Below are positions 7,577 to 13,974 of a DNA stretch of 23,272 bases, piece by piece. The position numbers were made by a program, and so were the translations under genes. This DNA is from a virus. The DNA is taken from the IMG/VR virus record IMGVR_UViG_3300011187_000062, positions 1 through 23,272 of that record; one strand, 5' to 3'. The notes under the pieces were generated by a model that did no database searches, was not told where the DNA came from, and worked only from the letters and a program-made list of their open reading frames with translations. Each line of letters starts with the position of its first letter. Position 1 is the stretch's first letter.

Positions 7577-7580
7577 GGGG

Positions 7581-8489
7581 TCAGGACTCCATCATCTCGT
7601 CGATGAGGTCTTCCAACTGCTTGTACGTCGGGAACGAGATGATGTCCTCGGTGTACGCGTTGGCAGTGAGTTCCTCGACCGCGTCCTCAGAGAGGGGGTC
7701 GAGGTCCCAGTCCTCGGGCAGGTCACGGTCACGAACCACCGAGCAGTTGGGGCTGTAGGAGCCCTTCGTGCCTGTGGCCATAATCTCCCAGTAGAACTTG
7801 GAGAGCGGGCCGTGACGACCCTCGTTGAGAGCCTTCAACTGGTCAGTCAGAGTGACGCCAGCACGCAGGACGCGGTACTCCCACTCGTCAAGGTCCTCGT
7901 TGAAGATGATGACGTTGAACATCACCTGCATGCGCGGACCGTCGTCGAGGAACTCGCACAGCGGGCAGTCTCCCACCTCGCCGTACTTGTCGGAGTCATC
8001 GTCGTCGTAGGGAAGGGGTGCGATGCACTCCCACCCAGCGCGGCCCTTGGGCTTGGCGTTAATCCAGTGCTGCGCGTAGGAGACGAAAGGCTCGTCCGCC
8101 ACGAACTTCACCAGCGTGAACTCCTCACCGGGCTTCCAGATGGTCTCCCGGGGCACGTAGTCACTGCTGCTGGACTTGGTGACAGCGTGCTGCTTGTCGG
8201 CTGCTCCCCAACCACGGCGACCGCGAGCCCGCTTGGGACCCTTGTCGTCATCGTCGGACTCTGCAGCACGACGACGGCTGGGACGATCGTCCTCAGCGCT
8301 GGCCCGTCGTCCCCTGCGGGAACCACGGCTCTCCTCTTCAGGAGACTCCTCAGTCTCCTCGTCCTCCTCATCCCTACGCGAGCCGCGAGTGCGACCACGT
8401 GAGCCTGAGGAGTCGCCTCGCCGCGATGGGCTGGGCTTCTCTTCTTCGGTGGTGCCGCGACGTGAGCCGCGACGTGTTGATGTCGCCAT
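7581..8489 (-). CDS. Putative single-stranded DNA-binding protein with charged disordered N-terminus
   Basis: A 302-residue protein. Residues 1-95 are a low-complexity mix of Arg/Ser and Glu/Asp blocks (for example RRGSRRGTTEEEKPSPSRRG), surely disordered. From about residue 110 it folds: an E-E-F-T-L-V-K-F strand, a GDCPLCEFL segment, then MFNVIIFNEDLDEWEYRVL, a G-P-L-S-K-F-Y-W motif and an acidic C-terminus. This pattern recalls phage proteins annotated as ssDNA-binding (gp32/gp2.5-like) that carry a C-P-x-C segment and an acidic tail; I cannot confirm it without a search. Position immediately before the polymerase fits. The ATG at 8489 has a strong ribosome site, AGGAGGG. The polymerase starts 4 bases after its stop, so both are probably made together. 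Confidence 0.72.
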   Translation of the reverse strand: MATSTRRGSRRGTTEEEKPSPSRRGDSSGSRGRTRGSRRDEEDEETEESPEEESRGSRRGRRASAEDDRPSRRRAAESDDDDKGPKRARGRRGWGAADKQHAVTKSSSSDYVPRETIWKPGEEFTLVKFVADEPFVSYAQHWINAKPKGRAGWECIAPLPYDDDDSDKYGEVGDCPLCEFLDDGPRMQVMFNVIIFNEDLDEWEYRVLRAGVTLTDQLKALNEGRHGPLSKFYWEIMATGTKGSYSPNCSVVRDRDLPEDWDLDPLSEDAVEELTANAYTEDIISFPTYKQLEDLIDEMMES

Positions 8490-8523
8490 GGGGTGACCCT
8501 CCTGTGGGGTGCTAGTTGGCGAG

Positions 8524-8545
8524 CCTGCGAACGGTTGCCCGCAGG
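8524..8545. repeat. Hairpin in the leader of the ssDNA-binding-like gene
   Basis: CCTGCG (8524-8529) pairs perfectly with CGCAGG (8540-8545) around a 10-base loop. It lies in the 97-base gap between the 103-residue gene and the ssDNA-binding-like gene, about 35 bases upstream of the latter's start. There is no T-run on either side, so it is not a standard terminator; it could be an mRNA processing or control structure. No convincing -35/-10 pair was seen in the gap. Confidence 0.4.
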
Positions 8546-8586
8546 GTTCTATGAAGTTGTACGGCAGGGGTGTGACACTGCCGGTG

Positions 8587-8898
8587 CTAGGAGCCGCGCT
8601 TCTTCTGCGCTACGGGCTCGTGGTCTGCCAGCCAGAGGGGTACGAACGTCTCCTCGGGCTCGACGATGTAGGGCTCGACGGCCTGCAACTCACCGAGCAG
8701 GGTGTCGTAGAGGTGACCCCGGACAGCGTTAGACAACTCCCCGAACGCCTCCTCGTGTCCTACGTCGCTGACGTAGACGTCCCACTCCTCGTCGGTGTAG
8801 CCGAGGTCGCGGTGGTTCATCGTGACGTGGGTGCTGGCCTCGTCCATCTCGTAGTTGCCGAGTCGAATCTTGAAGCCGTGTCCCATTGAGATTTGCAT
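8587..8898 (-). CDS. Unknown 103-residue phage protein
   Basis: No family recognised. The protein begins MQISMGHGFKIRLGNYEMDE, is acidic overall, and has a helical middle (EEAFGELSNAVRGHLYDTLL) and a short basic end (QKKRGS). There is no membrane segment. I chose ATG 8898 because GGAAGGAG lies about 7 bases upstream and because it forms TGATG with the stop of the tiny membrane gene, which implies coupled translation. A second ATG at 8886 is possible. The frame extends much further upstream, but that part is a shadow of the MerR-like gene. It ends 97 bases before the ssDNA-binding-like gene and may belong to the same transcript. Confidence 0.75.
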   Translation of the reverse strand: MQISMGHGFKIRLGNYEMDEASTHVTMNHRDLGYTDEEWDVYVSDVGHEEAFGELSNAVRGHLYDTLLGELQAVEPYIVEPEETFVPLWLADHEPVAQKKRGS

Positions 8899-8969
8899 CA
8901 GAGGACTCCTTCCAGCAGGGAGTAGACGACGATGAACGCGATTATGGACGCAACGGCGAACGCCCTCAT
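8898..8969 (-). CDS. 23-residue single-span membrane microprotein
   Basis: A very short frame of 23 codons: start MRAFAVAS, a hydrophobic run of Ala/Ile/Phe/Val/Tyr/Leu over residues 3-19, then L-E-G-V-L. One positive residue precedes the hydrophobic segment, so an N-in single transmembrane helix is likely. Support comes from context: its ATG overlaps the stop of the MerR-like gene (ATGA), its TGA overlaps the start of the next gene (TGATG), and GGAG sits 5 bases upstream. Without it there would be an unexplained 67-base gap in an otherwise overlapping run. The function is unknown; small phage membrane peptides often act in lysis timing or inhibition of a host membrane protein, but nothing here decides that. 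Confidence 0.62.
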   Translation of the reverse strand: MRAFAVASIIAFIVVYSLLEGVL

Positions 8970-9367
8970 CCCTGCTCCAGTCGCTCGAACAACTTGTGGG
9001 CACGCGCGGGGAAGTCGGTGTCCCCCACGGGCTTGCGAGACGAGGGGTCCAGCAGGTCTGCCTCGCGTGCCAGCATGAGCAGCCCCTTGATTTGCACCTC
9101 GGTGTAGAGGCGGTCCTTCTTCTTGCCGCTGGTGCGGAAGGTGGCCTCGGGAATCCATCCCTTGCGCTCCCACCGGCGGACGGTCTGAACGCTGCGGTTG
9201 AGCGCTGTCGCGAGCGAGCCGATGGCAAAGAACTCCACGGGCTTCCCGTTGACGAGGTACGACCGTGGGTCGATGCGCCACTCGGGGGCCTCGGGCTCGA
9301 CGGTGTCACCGCGTACGAGGCGGCGCACCTGCTTGGAGCCGGGGTAGGTCTTGGCCGGGTCGGTCAC
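8966..9367 (-). CDS. MerR-like helix-turn-helix DNA-binding protein
   Basis: About 133 residues from GTG 9367, chosen because it overlaps the upstream stop as GTGA and has AAAGAGGA about 7 bases upstream; an in-frame ATG 72 bases earlier lies inside the previous gene. Residues 46-73 read FFAIGSLATALNRSVQTVRR followed by WERKGWIP, the classic MerR/excisionase winged helix-turn-helix, and then a basic wing (TSGKKKDRLYTEVQIKGL). No ligand-binding domain follows, so it resembles phage excisionase-like or small regulatory proteins more than full MerR regulators. No integrase is visible in this window, so a role in excision is only a possibility; regulation of early genes is equally likely. Confidence 0.8.
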   Translation of the reverse strand: MTDPAKTYPGSKQVRRLVRGDTVEPEAPEWRIDPRSYLVNGKPVEFFAIGSLATALNRSVQTVRRWERKGWIPEATFRTSGKKKDRLYTEVQIKGLLMLAREADLLDPSSRKPVGDTDFPARAHKLFERLEQG

Positions 9368-9618
9368 GCTGGGTCCTCTTTGTAGTCGCGCACGAAACGA
9401 GAGATGCCGTCTTCGACCGTTATCCAGCCGATGCGCCATCCGTCGAAGTGATGGACCTCGACCTTGGGAGGTAGCACCTCGCCGCGCACCTCGGGGAAGA
9501 ACGGGGATAAGGCGAAGGACTTCTTCTCAGGGTCGAAGGGCCACTGCCTCTCGTACCAGTCCATCGCCTTGGCCACGACGGCGACCTCCACAGCGGTCAG
9601 GGAGTCTCCGGGCTTCAT
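9364..9618 (-). CDS. Unknown 84-residue protein
   Basis: No family recognised. It begins MKPGDSLTAVEVAVVAKAMD and contains several aromatic residues (DWYERQWPF, HHFDGWRIGW), suggesting a small folded alpha/beta protein, and ends FVRDYKEDPA. No membrane segment or metal motif is seen. ATG 9618 is chosen over GTG 9630 because it overlaps the upstream stop as ATGA, with AGGTGG about 8 bases upstream. The stop overlaps the GTG of the MerR-like gene. It belongs to the chain of coupled small genes downstream of the promoter near 10440. Confidence 0.72.
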   Translation of the reverse strand: MKPGDSLTAVEVAVVAKAMDWYERQWPFDPEKKSFALSPFFPEVRGEVLPPKVEVHHFDGWRIGWITVEDGISRFVRDYKEDPA

Positions 9619-9932
9619 GAGCCGTACCACCTGTCTGCGTGGGCTTCTGCGATGCGAAGGTCATCGACAGCACTGATGAGTCGAGACTCGGCGTCCTTGA
9701 CCTCACGCTCCCTGTCCGTGATGCGGTTCTTGAAGGTCTTCAGGTACTCCGCCTTGAACTTCGCCTTGGACTGCTCGATGGGAGTCTCGGGGGGCAGGGC
9801 TCGCATGCTCCCCCAGACAGAGGGGCTGACGAAGGTGTCACCGTCCCAGACCTCTCCGTCCTCGTTTACAGAGCCGGGACCCTTCAGGTCCGCAAGCACT
9901 GCGCTGGCTGTCATCTCGGTGTAGTCCGCCAT
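9615..9932 (-). CDS. Unknown 105-residue helical protein
   Basis: No family recognised. The N-terminal part (MADYTEMTASAVLADLKGPG, then V-W-D-G-D-T-F) looks compact; residues 55-100 are charged and helical (KAKFKAEYLKTFKNRITDRE and an acidic/basic heptad-like tail), probably a coiled coil. It ends D-R-W-Y-G-S. ATG 9932 forms TGATG with the stop of the 148-residue gene and has GGAGAAGAAG just upstream. The end overlaps the next gene as ATGA. Translational coupling on both sides implies the products are needed together. Confidence 0.74.
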   Translation of the reverse strand: MADYTEMTASAVLADLKGPGSVNEDGEVWDGDTFVSPSVWGSMRALPPETPIEQSKAKFKAEYLKTFKNRITDREREVKDAESRLISAVDDLRIAEAHADRWYGS

Positions 9933-10378
9933 CACTTCTTCTCCATGGTGAGTGCCCACGAGACCTTCTGGTCAACGACAGAGTTGAGTTCGGCCTCGGA
10001 AATCTTGCCCTCGAATACTGCGGCGCTCAGGGCGTCCTCGTCCAGCACGCGGACCGTCTTGGTCACGTCCTTGTAGAGGCCCTTGTCCTTGAGCATGGCC
10101 ATCAACTCGTCCTCGCGGAAGGACTGGCTCACGCGCTTCTCGCGCTTGAACGCCTTGATGCCAGTGGCTGCCACGATGTCGTCAGGCAGGGAGAGCAACT
10201 GGTGCCCGCCCTCAATCTCAGTGCCTGTGGACGACACACGGTCGATGAGGCGGTCGCGCAAGTCCTTGATGCGACCACCCAGTTCCTTGTGGGTGTCCTT
10301 GAGCGTGACGTACTGCCGAGCCTCCTCTGGGAGGGGGTCGGTGCCGGTGCGGACGAGGACCTTCTTCTTGCTGCTCAT
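9932..10378 (-). CDS. Unknown 148-residue protein, first gene after an internal promoter
   Basis: No family recognised. Start MSSKKKVLVRTGTDPLPEEA; residues 25-50 form a likely coiled coil (TLKDTHKELGGRIKDLRDRL), then a basic segment (IKAFKREKRVSQSF) and an acidic helical C-terminal part ending SWALTMEKK. ATG 10378 has GGGAG about 7 bases upstream. It is the first gene of the run transcribed from the candidate promoter at 10426-10454, with a leader of roughly 40 bases. Its product may be an early phage protein made in larger amounts than the helicase upstream. Confidence 0.78.
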   Translation of the reverse strand: MSSKKKVLVRTGTDPLPEEARQYVTLKDTHKELGGRIKDLRDRLIDRVSSTGTEIEGGHQLLSLPDDIVAATGIKAFKREKRVSQSFREDELMAMLKDKGLYKDVTKTVRVLDEDALSAAVFEGKISEAELNSVVDQKVSWALTMEKK

Positions 10379-10425
10379 GTGGGACTCCCGATAAGTCGTG
10401 TGTGTCAGTTACGGGTGGAAGAACG

Positions 10426-10454
10426 AGGATACAGGCGGGTACAGGCCATGTCAA
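10426..10454 (-). promoter_or_regulatory. Sigma-70-like promoter (TTGACA-17-TATCCT)
   Basis: On the minus strand TTGACA (10454-10449) is a perfect -35 hexamer. It is followed by a 17-base spacer and TATCCT (10431-10426), which matches the -10 consensus at positions 1, 2, 3 and 6. The -35 overlaps the stop codon of the SNF2-type helicase. Transcription would start near 10418 and give a leader of about 40 bases before ATG 10378, carrying a good ribosome site. This is the best promoter match I saw in the window, and it lies in one of the few real intergenic gaps. Confidence 0.68.
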
Positions 10455-13024
10455 CCAGCCTGTGCAAGAAAGTCCTTCAACGTGCCTATGTCGTCCATGA
10501 CCAACTCCCCTGTGTCGTCGAAGTCGCCGTCCATGATGGCGCCGTCGAGCGCCTGCTTCTTGCGCAGCACCGCGTACTGCCTCTCCTCCAGCGAGCCCTC
10601 GGTGATGAAGTCCCGGATGTGGATGGTGGGGAAGGTGCTGCTCAGGCGCTGGATGCGGAAGTTGCGCTGCTTGAGGCGCCCCGCGCTCCACGGCAGGTCG
10701 TAGTTGATGAGGTAGTTGGCCACGGGCAGGTCCACGCCGACGCCCCCGGCCTCACTGGAGAGGAACACGCGGCAGTCGGGGTCGGTCTTGAACTCGTTGC
10801 GCACGTCCTGCTTGACGCGGTTGGACATCTTGCCGGTGTGCGTGATGGACCTGATGCCTCGCTTGCCCAGTTCCTCGTGGAGCCAGTCCAGCGTCGGCAA
10901 GAAGAAGGAGAACAGCACCACCTTGTTCACCGGATCGTCCTCCATGACCTTCTCTATGTAGTCGAGCACGTCGTCGAACTTGGTGGCGGGGGGCAGGTCG
11001 TCGAGCCACCCACGTCCATGAATCTCAGCGGCGTACTTGCTGCCGGTGTTCTCGGTGGGGGAGTTGAAGCGCCGGGCGCTCTCCACCAGCAACTGCGGGT
11101 GGTCGCACAGCATCAGCAGGCACTGCATGCGGCTCATGATGCGCCCGCGCTGCGCGAGTTCAGCAGGAGAGGCGGAGGAGTCTGAGGAGTAGTGGTCCTC
11201 CAGCGAGAAGGACATCCCGGCCCCGGCTGCTGCTGCCAGTTCAACCTGCAGGTCGGTGGAAATCTGGTTGTACAGCGTGCGCATCTTGCGTCGCTGAGCC
11301 ACGAGGACAGCCTGCTGCTCGCGGCCGGGCAGGTACTCCTTGATGTCCTCGTAGGAGTAGCGGACCATCGCCTCCTGCATGGTGTTGTGCAGGAGCGGGA
11401 GGTTGACGTACTTCTCCACCCAGCCGTAGCGGTTGCGGCTGATGAAGGTCTTGTCGAAGCGCCGCCAGTGTCCGAGCACGGAGTCGTCCACCCACTCCAT
11501 GATGGAGAACAGTTCCTCAGCCTTGTTGTCGATGGCCGTACCCGTGAGCCCGAAGCGGTAGCGGGGCAGCAACTGCTTGACCCGCTTGGAGCGCTGGGCC
11601 TTGAAGGACTTGATGGCCTGCACCTCATCGCAGACGAGGAAGTCCATGGGCAGCGAGGCAATCTCGTCCCAGTCGTTGAGCAACTGCATGTAGTTGACGA
11701 TGACGTACTCGTAGCGAGGAGCGCGGGCGTACTGTTCCGCGCGCTGGGAGGGCGTCCCGTCGATGACCAGCACACGGGCGACGTCGGTGAACTCCTCGAA
11801 CGCCTCCAGCCACTGGAACTTCACGGCAGCGGGGACCACGACCAGCCCTGACTCGACCTCGCCGGACTCAATCAGGCGCTCGATGGCAGCGATGGTCATC
11901 ACGGTGTTGTGGGTGACGATGTGGTCCTTGGTGACATAGAGGGAGTCCTCGGCAGCCACCTTGATGCACTGGACCTCCTCGACCCCGTCCTCCTCGATGC
12001 TCACGATGCTTCGACGGGGCCCGTACTTGGTCGGGGTAGTGACTGCTGACTGCTTCCGATTGAGACGGAAGAACTCCAGCCCCTCCCACACGGTGAAGGT
12101 GACCCTGTGGGAGTCGCGGTGCGACGTGGTCTTCCTCCGCAGGTAGGGGGACCCTCCGAAGGACCGAACGAGGTCAGCCACAGCCTCAGCGAGTTGCAGG
12201 CTTGCCGAGGAGAACTCGATGCAGGTCCCTGTGCGCGCACCATCCACCGAGCCGTCCGTATCCAGCAGACCCTGCAGCAGTGCAAGGCGCTGCGATGCCG
12301 ACGACCGCAGGTAGACCTCGGGGACGAACTTCTCGTGCGCCTTGTGTCCGTACACCCCGAGTTGGCGAAGGCGGTCGAGGAGGGGGTTGTTGCGCTGCCC
12401 CCGGTAGACGATGTGGTAGTCGTAGTCTCCCTCTCTCCGCGTCTCAACGTCACCTTCGGGGGCGAGTGCGAGGACCCAGCCAGTGAGTTCGGGATCTGCT
12501 GTGGACAGGGTGACTCGGTTGTGTAGAAGACATCCGTCGCCCAGCAGGAGCCCAAGGAGGTAGGGGTCCACCATGAGGTCGCGCTCGGGGTGGTCCACCA
12601 CTCCTGCCATGGGGATGAAGAAGCGTGAGTTGCCGTGCTTGTCCAACGTCCCATTGGCCCGGATATCGTTGGTGGTCATGACCCTGAGAGGGCGGTCGTT
12701 GTAGCGGTCCTGCGCGGTATGCACCGCCCACAGGTGCTCGCTGTCACAGCGCGTGGACGAGCCATCGGAGAAGGTCACCCGATAGACCCCACGACGCCCC
12801 TGCGGGAACACACCAACCACCTCAGTGGGCTTCCCGTCCGAGCCCACGACCTCGTCGCCCACCTGCAGCGACCCCATGGGCACGAAGCCCTCGGGCGTGA
12901 GCACAGGCTCTGACACAGGCTGCGCCTTGCCCGAGCCCATGATGGCGGCCAGCAGCATCGACTCGCGCTCCAGCATGCGCTGGACGGCGTCCTCCTGAAA
13001 CGGCTTGAGGGTCCCGGTGAACAT
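10451..13024 (-). CDS. SNF2-type DNA helicase/ATPase interrupted by an intein
   Basis: The precursor is 857 residues; without the intein (34-373) about 517 remain. Walker A is split: IMGSGK (28-33) / TVMTIAA. Later SF2 motifs are C-D-E-V-Q-A-I-K (DEVQ at 466-469), GLTGTAIDN (about 492), the second-lobe strand NKVVLFSFFLPTLDWLHEEL, HTGKMSNR, FLSSEAGGVGVDLPVANYLI (motif V) and QRNFRIQR (motif VI, with the arginine fingers). Motif order and spacing match phage SNF2/RapA-type DNA translocases. The likely role is remodelling forks or recombination intermediates. ATG 13024 forms TGATG with the primase stop; the ribosome site is poor (a run of G), so coupling probably matters. The stop codon region contains the -35 of the next promoter. 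Confidence 0.93.
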   Translation of the reverse strand: MFTGTLKPFQEDAVQRMLERESMLLAAIMGSGKAQPVSEPVLTPEGFVPMGSLQVGDEVVGSDGKPTEVVGVFPQGRRGVYRVTFSDGSSTRCDSEHLWAVHTAQDRYNDRPLRVMTTNDIRANGTLDKHGNSRFFIPMAGVVDHPERDLMVDPYLLGLLLGDGCLLHNRVTLSTADPELTGWVLALAPEGDVETRREGDYDYHIVYRGQRNNPLLDRLRQLGVYGHKAHEKFVPEVYLRSSASQRLALLQGLLDTDGSVDGARTGTCIEFSSASLQLAEAVADLVRSFGGSPYLRRKTTSHRDSHRVTFTVWEGLEFFRLNRKQSAVTTPTKYGPRRSIVSIEEDGVEEVQCIKVAAEDSLYVTKDHIVTHNTVMTIAAIERLIESGEVESGLVVVPAAVKFQWLEAFEEFTDVARVLVIDGTPSQRAEQYARAPRYEYVIVNYMQLLNDWDEIASLPMDFLVCDEVQAIKSFKAQRSKRVKQLLPRYRFGLTGTAIDNKAEELFSIMEWVDDSVLGHWRRFDKTFISRNRYGWVEKYVNLPLLHNTMQEAMVRYSYEDIKEYLPGREQQAVLVAQRRKMRTLYNQISTDLQVELAAAAGAGMSFSLEDHYSSDSSASPAELAQRGRIMSRMQCLLMLCDHPQLLVESARRFNSPTENTGSKYAAEIHGRGWLDDLPPATKFDDVLDYIEKVMEDDPVNKVVLFSFFLPTLDWLHEELGKRGIRSITHTGKMSNRVKQDVRNEFKTDPDCRVFLSSEAGGVGVDLPVANYLINYDLPWSAGRLKQRNFRIQRLSSTFPTIHIRDFITEGSLEERQYAVLRKKQALDGAIMDGDFDDTGELVMDDIGTLKDFLAQAG
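11906..12925 (-). other. Class 3 intein with LAGLIDADG endonuclease, in SNF2-type helicase
   Basis: A 340-residue in-frame insertion between Lys33 and the Thr of the Walker A box. It starts AQPVSEPVLTPEG and ends IVTHN, with +1 Thr. Signature residues are Trp66 (DSEHLW), Cys320 (VQCIKVAAEDSLYV) and Thr338 (VTHN). The endonuclease motifs are LLGLLLGDGC and LLQGLLDTDGS. The N-terminal splicing segment matches the polymerase intein with only about ten substitutions and one gap over 66 residues, yet synonymous positions differ widely, so this is not a recent copy. Codon use looks closer to the surrounding genes than in the other two inteins. Splicing would restore GSGKT, without which the helicase cannot bind ATP. 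Confidence 0.95.
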
Positions 13025-13974
13025 CAGTGCCCCCGGGGCATCAGCAGGGTGCTCTTGGCTGTGTCCATGCTGTAGTCGATGTCCTCGTTCGACATGTCGC
13101 CGGGGTCCTTGGCGCGGGAGCCCTCGTAGTTGAAGACGCGCACGGGCATCCTGCGCCCCAGCCTCTCTATCAACTCACGGGTCACGCGGTGGCCAGCGGC
13201 ATCGTTGTCCAGCGCCAGCACCAGCGAGTCCACGGACTTGAGCAGGAGGGCAATCTGCTCGTCGCTTATCTCCACGCCGTAGGTGGCCAGCCCGCCCTCG
13301 TAGCCAGCGGTGGCCAGCCTGACAGCGTCCAGCGGGGACTCCACGAGGATGCCCCGGGACGCGGACAGGTTGTGCACGCCGAAGAGGAACTCACGCTTTC
13401 GGACCTTGGCGGGCTCGTTGTCGAAGCCGCCGTCCCACTTGCGCTGCCACCCCTTGACCCGACCGTCGGCTGCGATGAAGGGGATAATCCAGTGGGCCTT
13501 GCCCTCGTCCCAGCGGACCTTGAACCGGTCGCAGGCCTCGGCTGTCAGGTTGCGCTTGTCGAGCGCGAGCGGGGGCGGCTCGGAGAACAGCACGAACTTG
13601 AAGTCGGGGTCGGTGCCGTCAATGAGACCTGCCTCGACGTGGCTCTTCTTGACCTTGCGGTCGATGCGGTCGATGGCGTCGACCAGCGTGGCACCACGGT
13701 CGCGCAGCCATCCCGAGGCAGCCCACGCGTCGTTGGAGAAGAAGTAGCGGGCGACCATGTTGGTCAGCGTGTCGCCGTAGCCACACGAGAAGCAGTAGCA
13801 CATGCCACTGTCCATGTTCACCGAGAAGTTGGTCGGGCTGGTGTCCTGCTTCCCGAGGCGCTCGTAGTGCGCAGGGCACAGGGACCAGACCTCGTCATCG
13901 GTGGTGCGCCCCACACCCATGCCGAGTTCGTCGAGGACCGCCTCGACGTCTTCGGGGACCAGCACGAGTGCCAT
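13024..13974 (-). CDS. DnaG-like DNA primase
   Basis: A 316-residue primase, shorter than bacterial DnaG (about 600), as is usual in phages. The zinc-binding domain shows C33-P-A-H36 and C59-Y-C61-F-S-C64, a CHC2-like set. The TOPRIM domain has GILVESPLDAVRL with E212, then L-A-T-Y-G-V-E-I and LVLALDNDAAGH with D256 and D258, which bind the catalytic metals. There is no extra helicase-binding domain after TOPRIM, only about 50 residues. ATG 13974 overlaps the DnaB stop as TGATG, and its own stop forms TGATG with the helicase start, so DnaB, primase and the SNF2-type helicase are translationally linked. It should make RNA primers at the phage fork with the intein-bearing DnaB. Confidence 0.93.
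   Translation of the reverse strand: MALVLVPEDVEAVLDELGMGVGRTTDDEVWSLCPAHYERLGKQDTSPTNFSVNMDSGMCYCFSCGYGDTLTNMVARYFFSNDAWAASGWLRDRGATLVDAIDRIDRKVKKSHVEAGLIDGTDPDFKFVLFSEPPPLALDKRNLTAEACDRFKVRWDEGKAHWIIPFIAADGRVKGWQRKWDGGFDNEPAKVRKREFLFGVHNLSASRGILVESPLDAVRLATAGYEGGLATYGVEISDEQIALLLKSVDSLVLALDNDAAGHRVTRELIERLGRRMPVRVFNYEGSRAKDPGDMSNEDIDYSMDTAKSTLLMPRGH

Noticed and set aside
8524-8545. Rho-independent terminator before the ssDNA-binding-like gene
   Set aside because: The stem is only six pairs and no T-run follows on either strand.
8899-9309. N-terminal extension of the 103-residue gene to a 240-residue frame
   Set aside because: The extra part is a Ser/Arg/Pro-rich shadow of the MerR-like gene, and the start at 8898 has a strong ribosome site and TGATG coupling.
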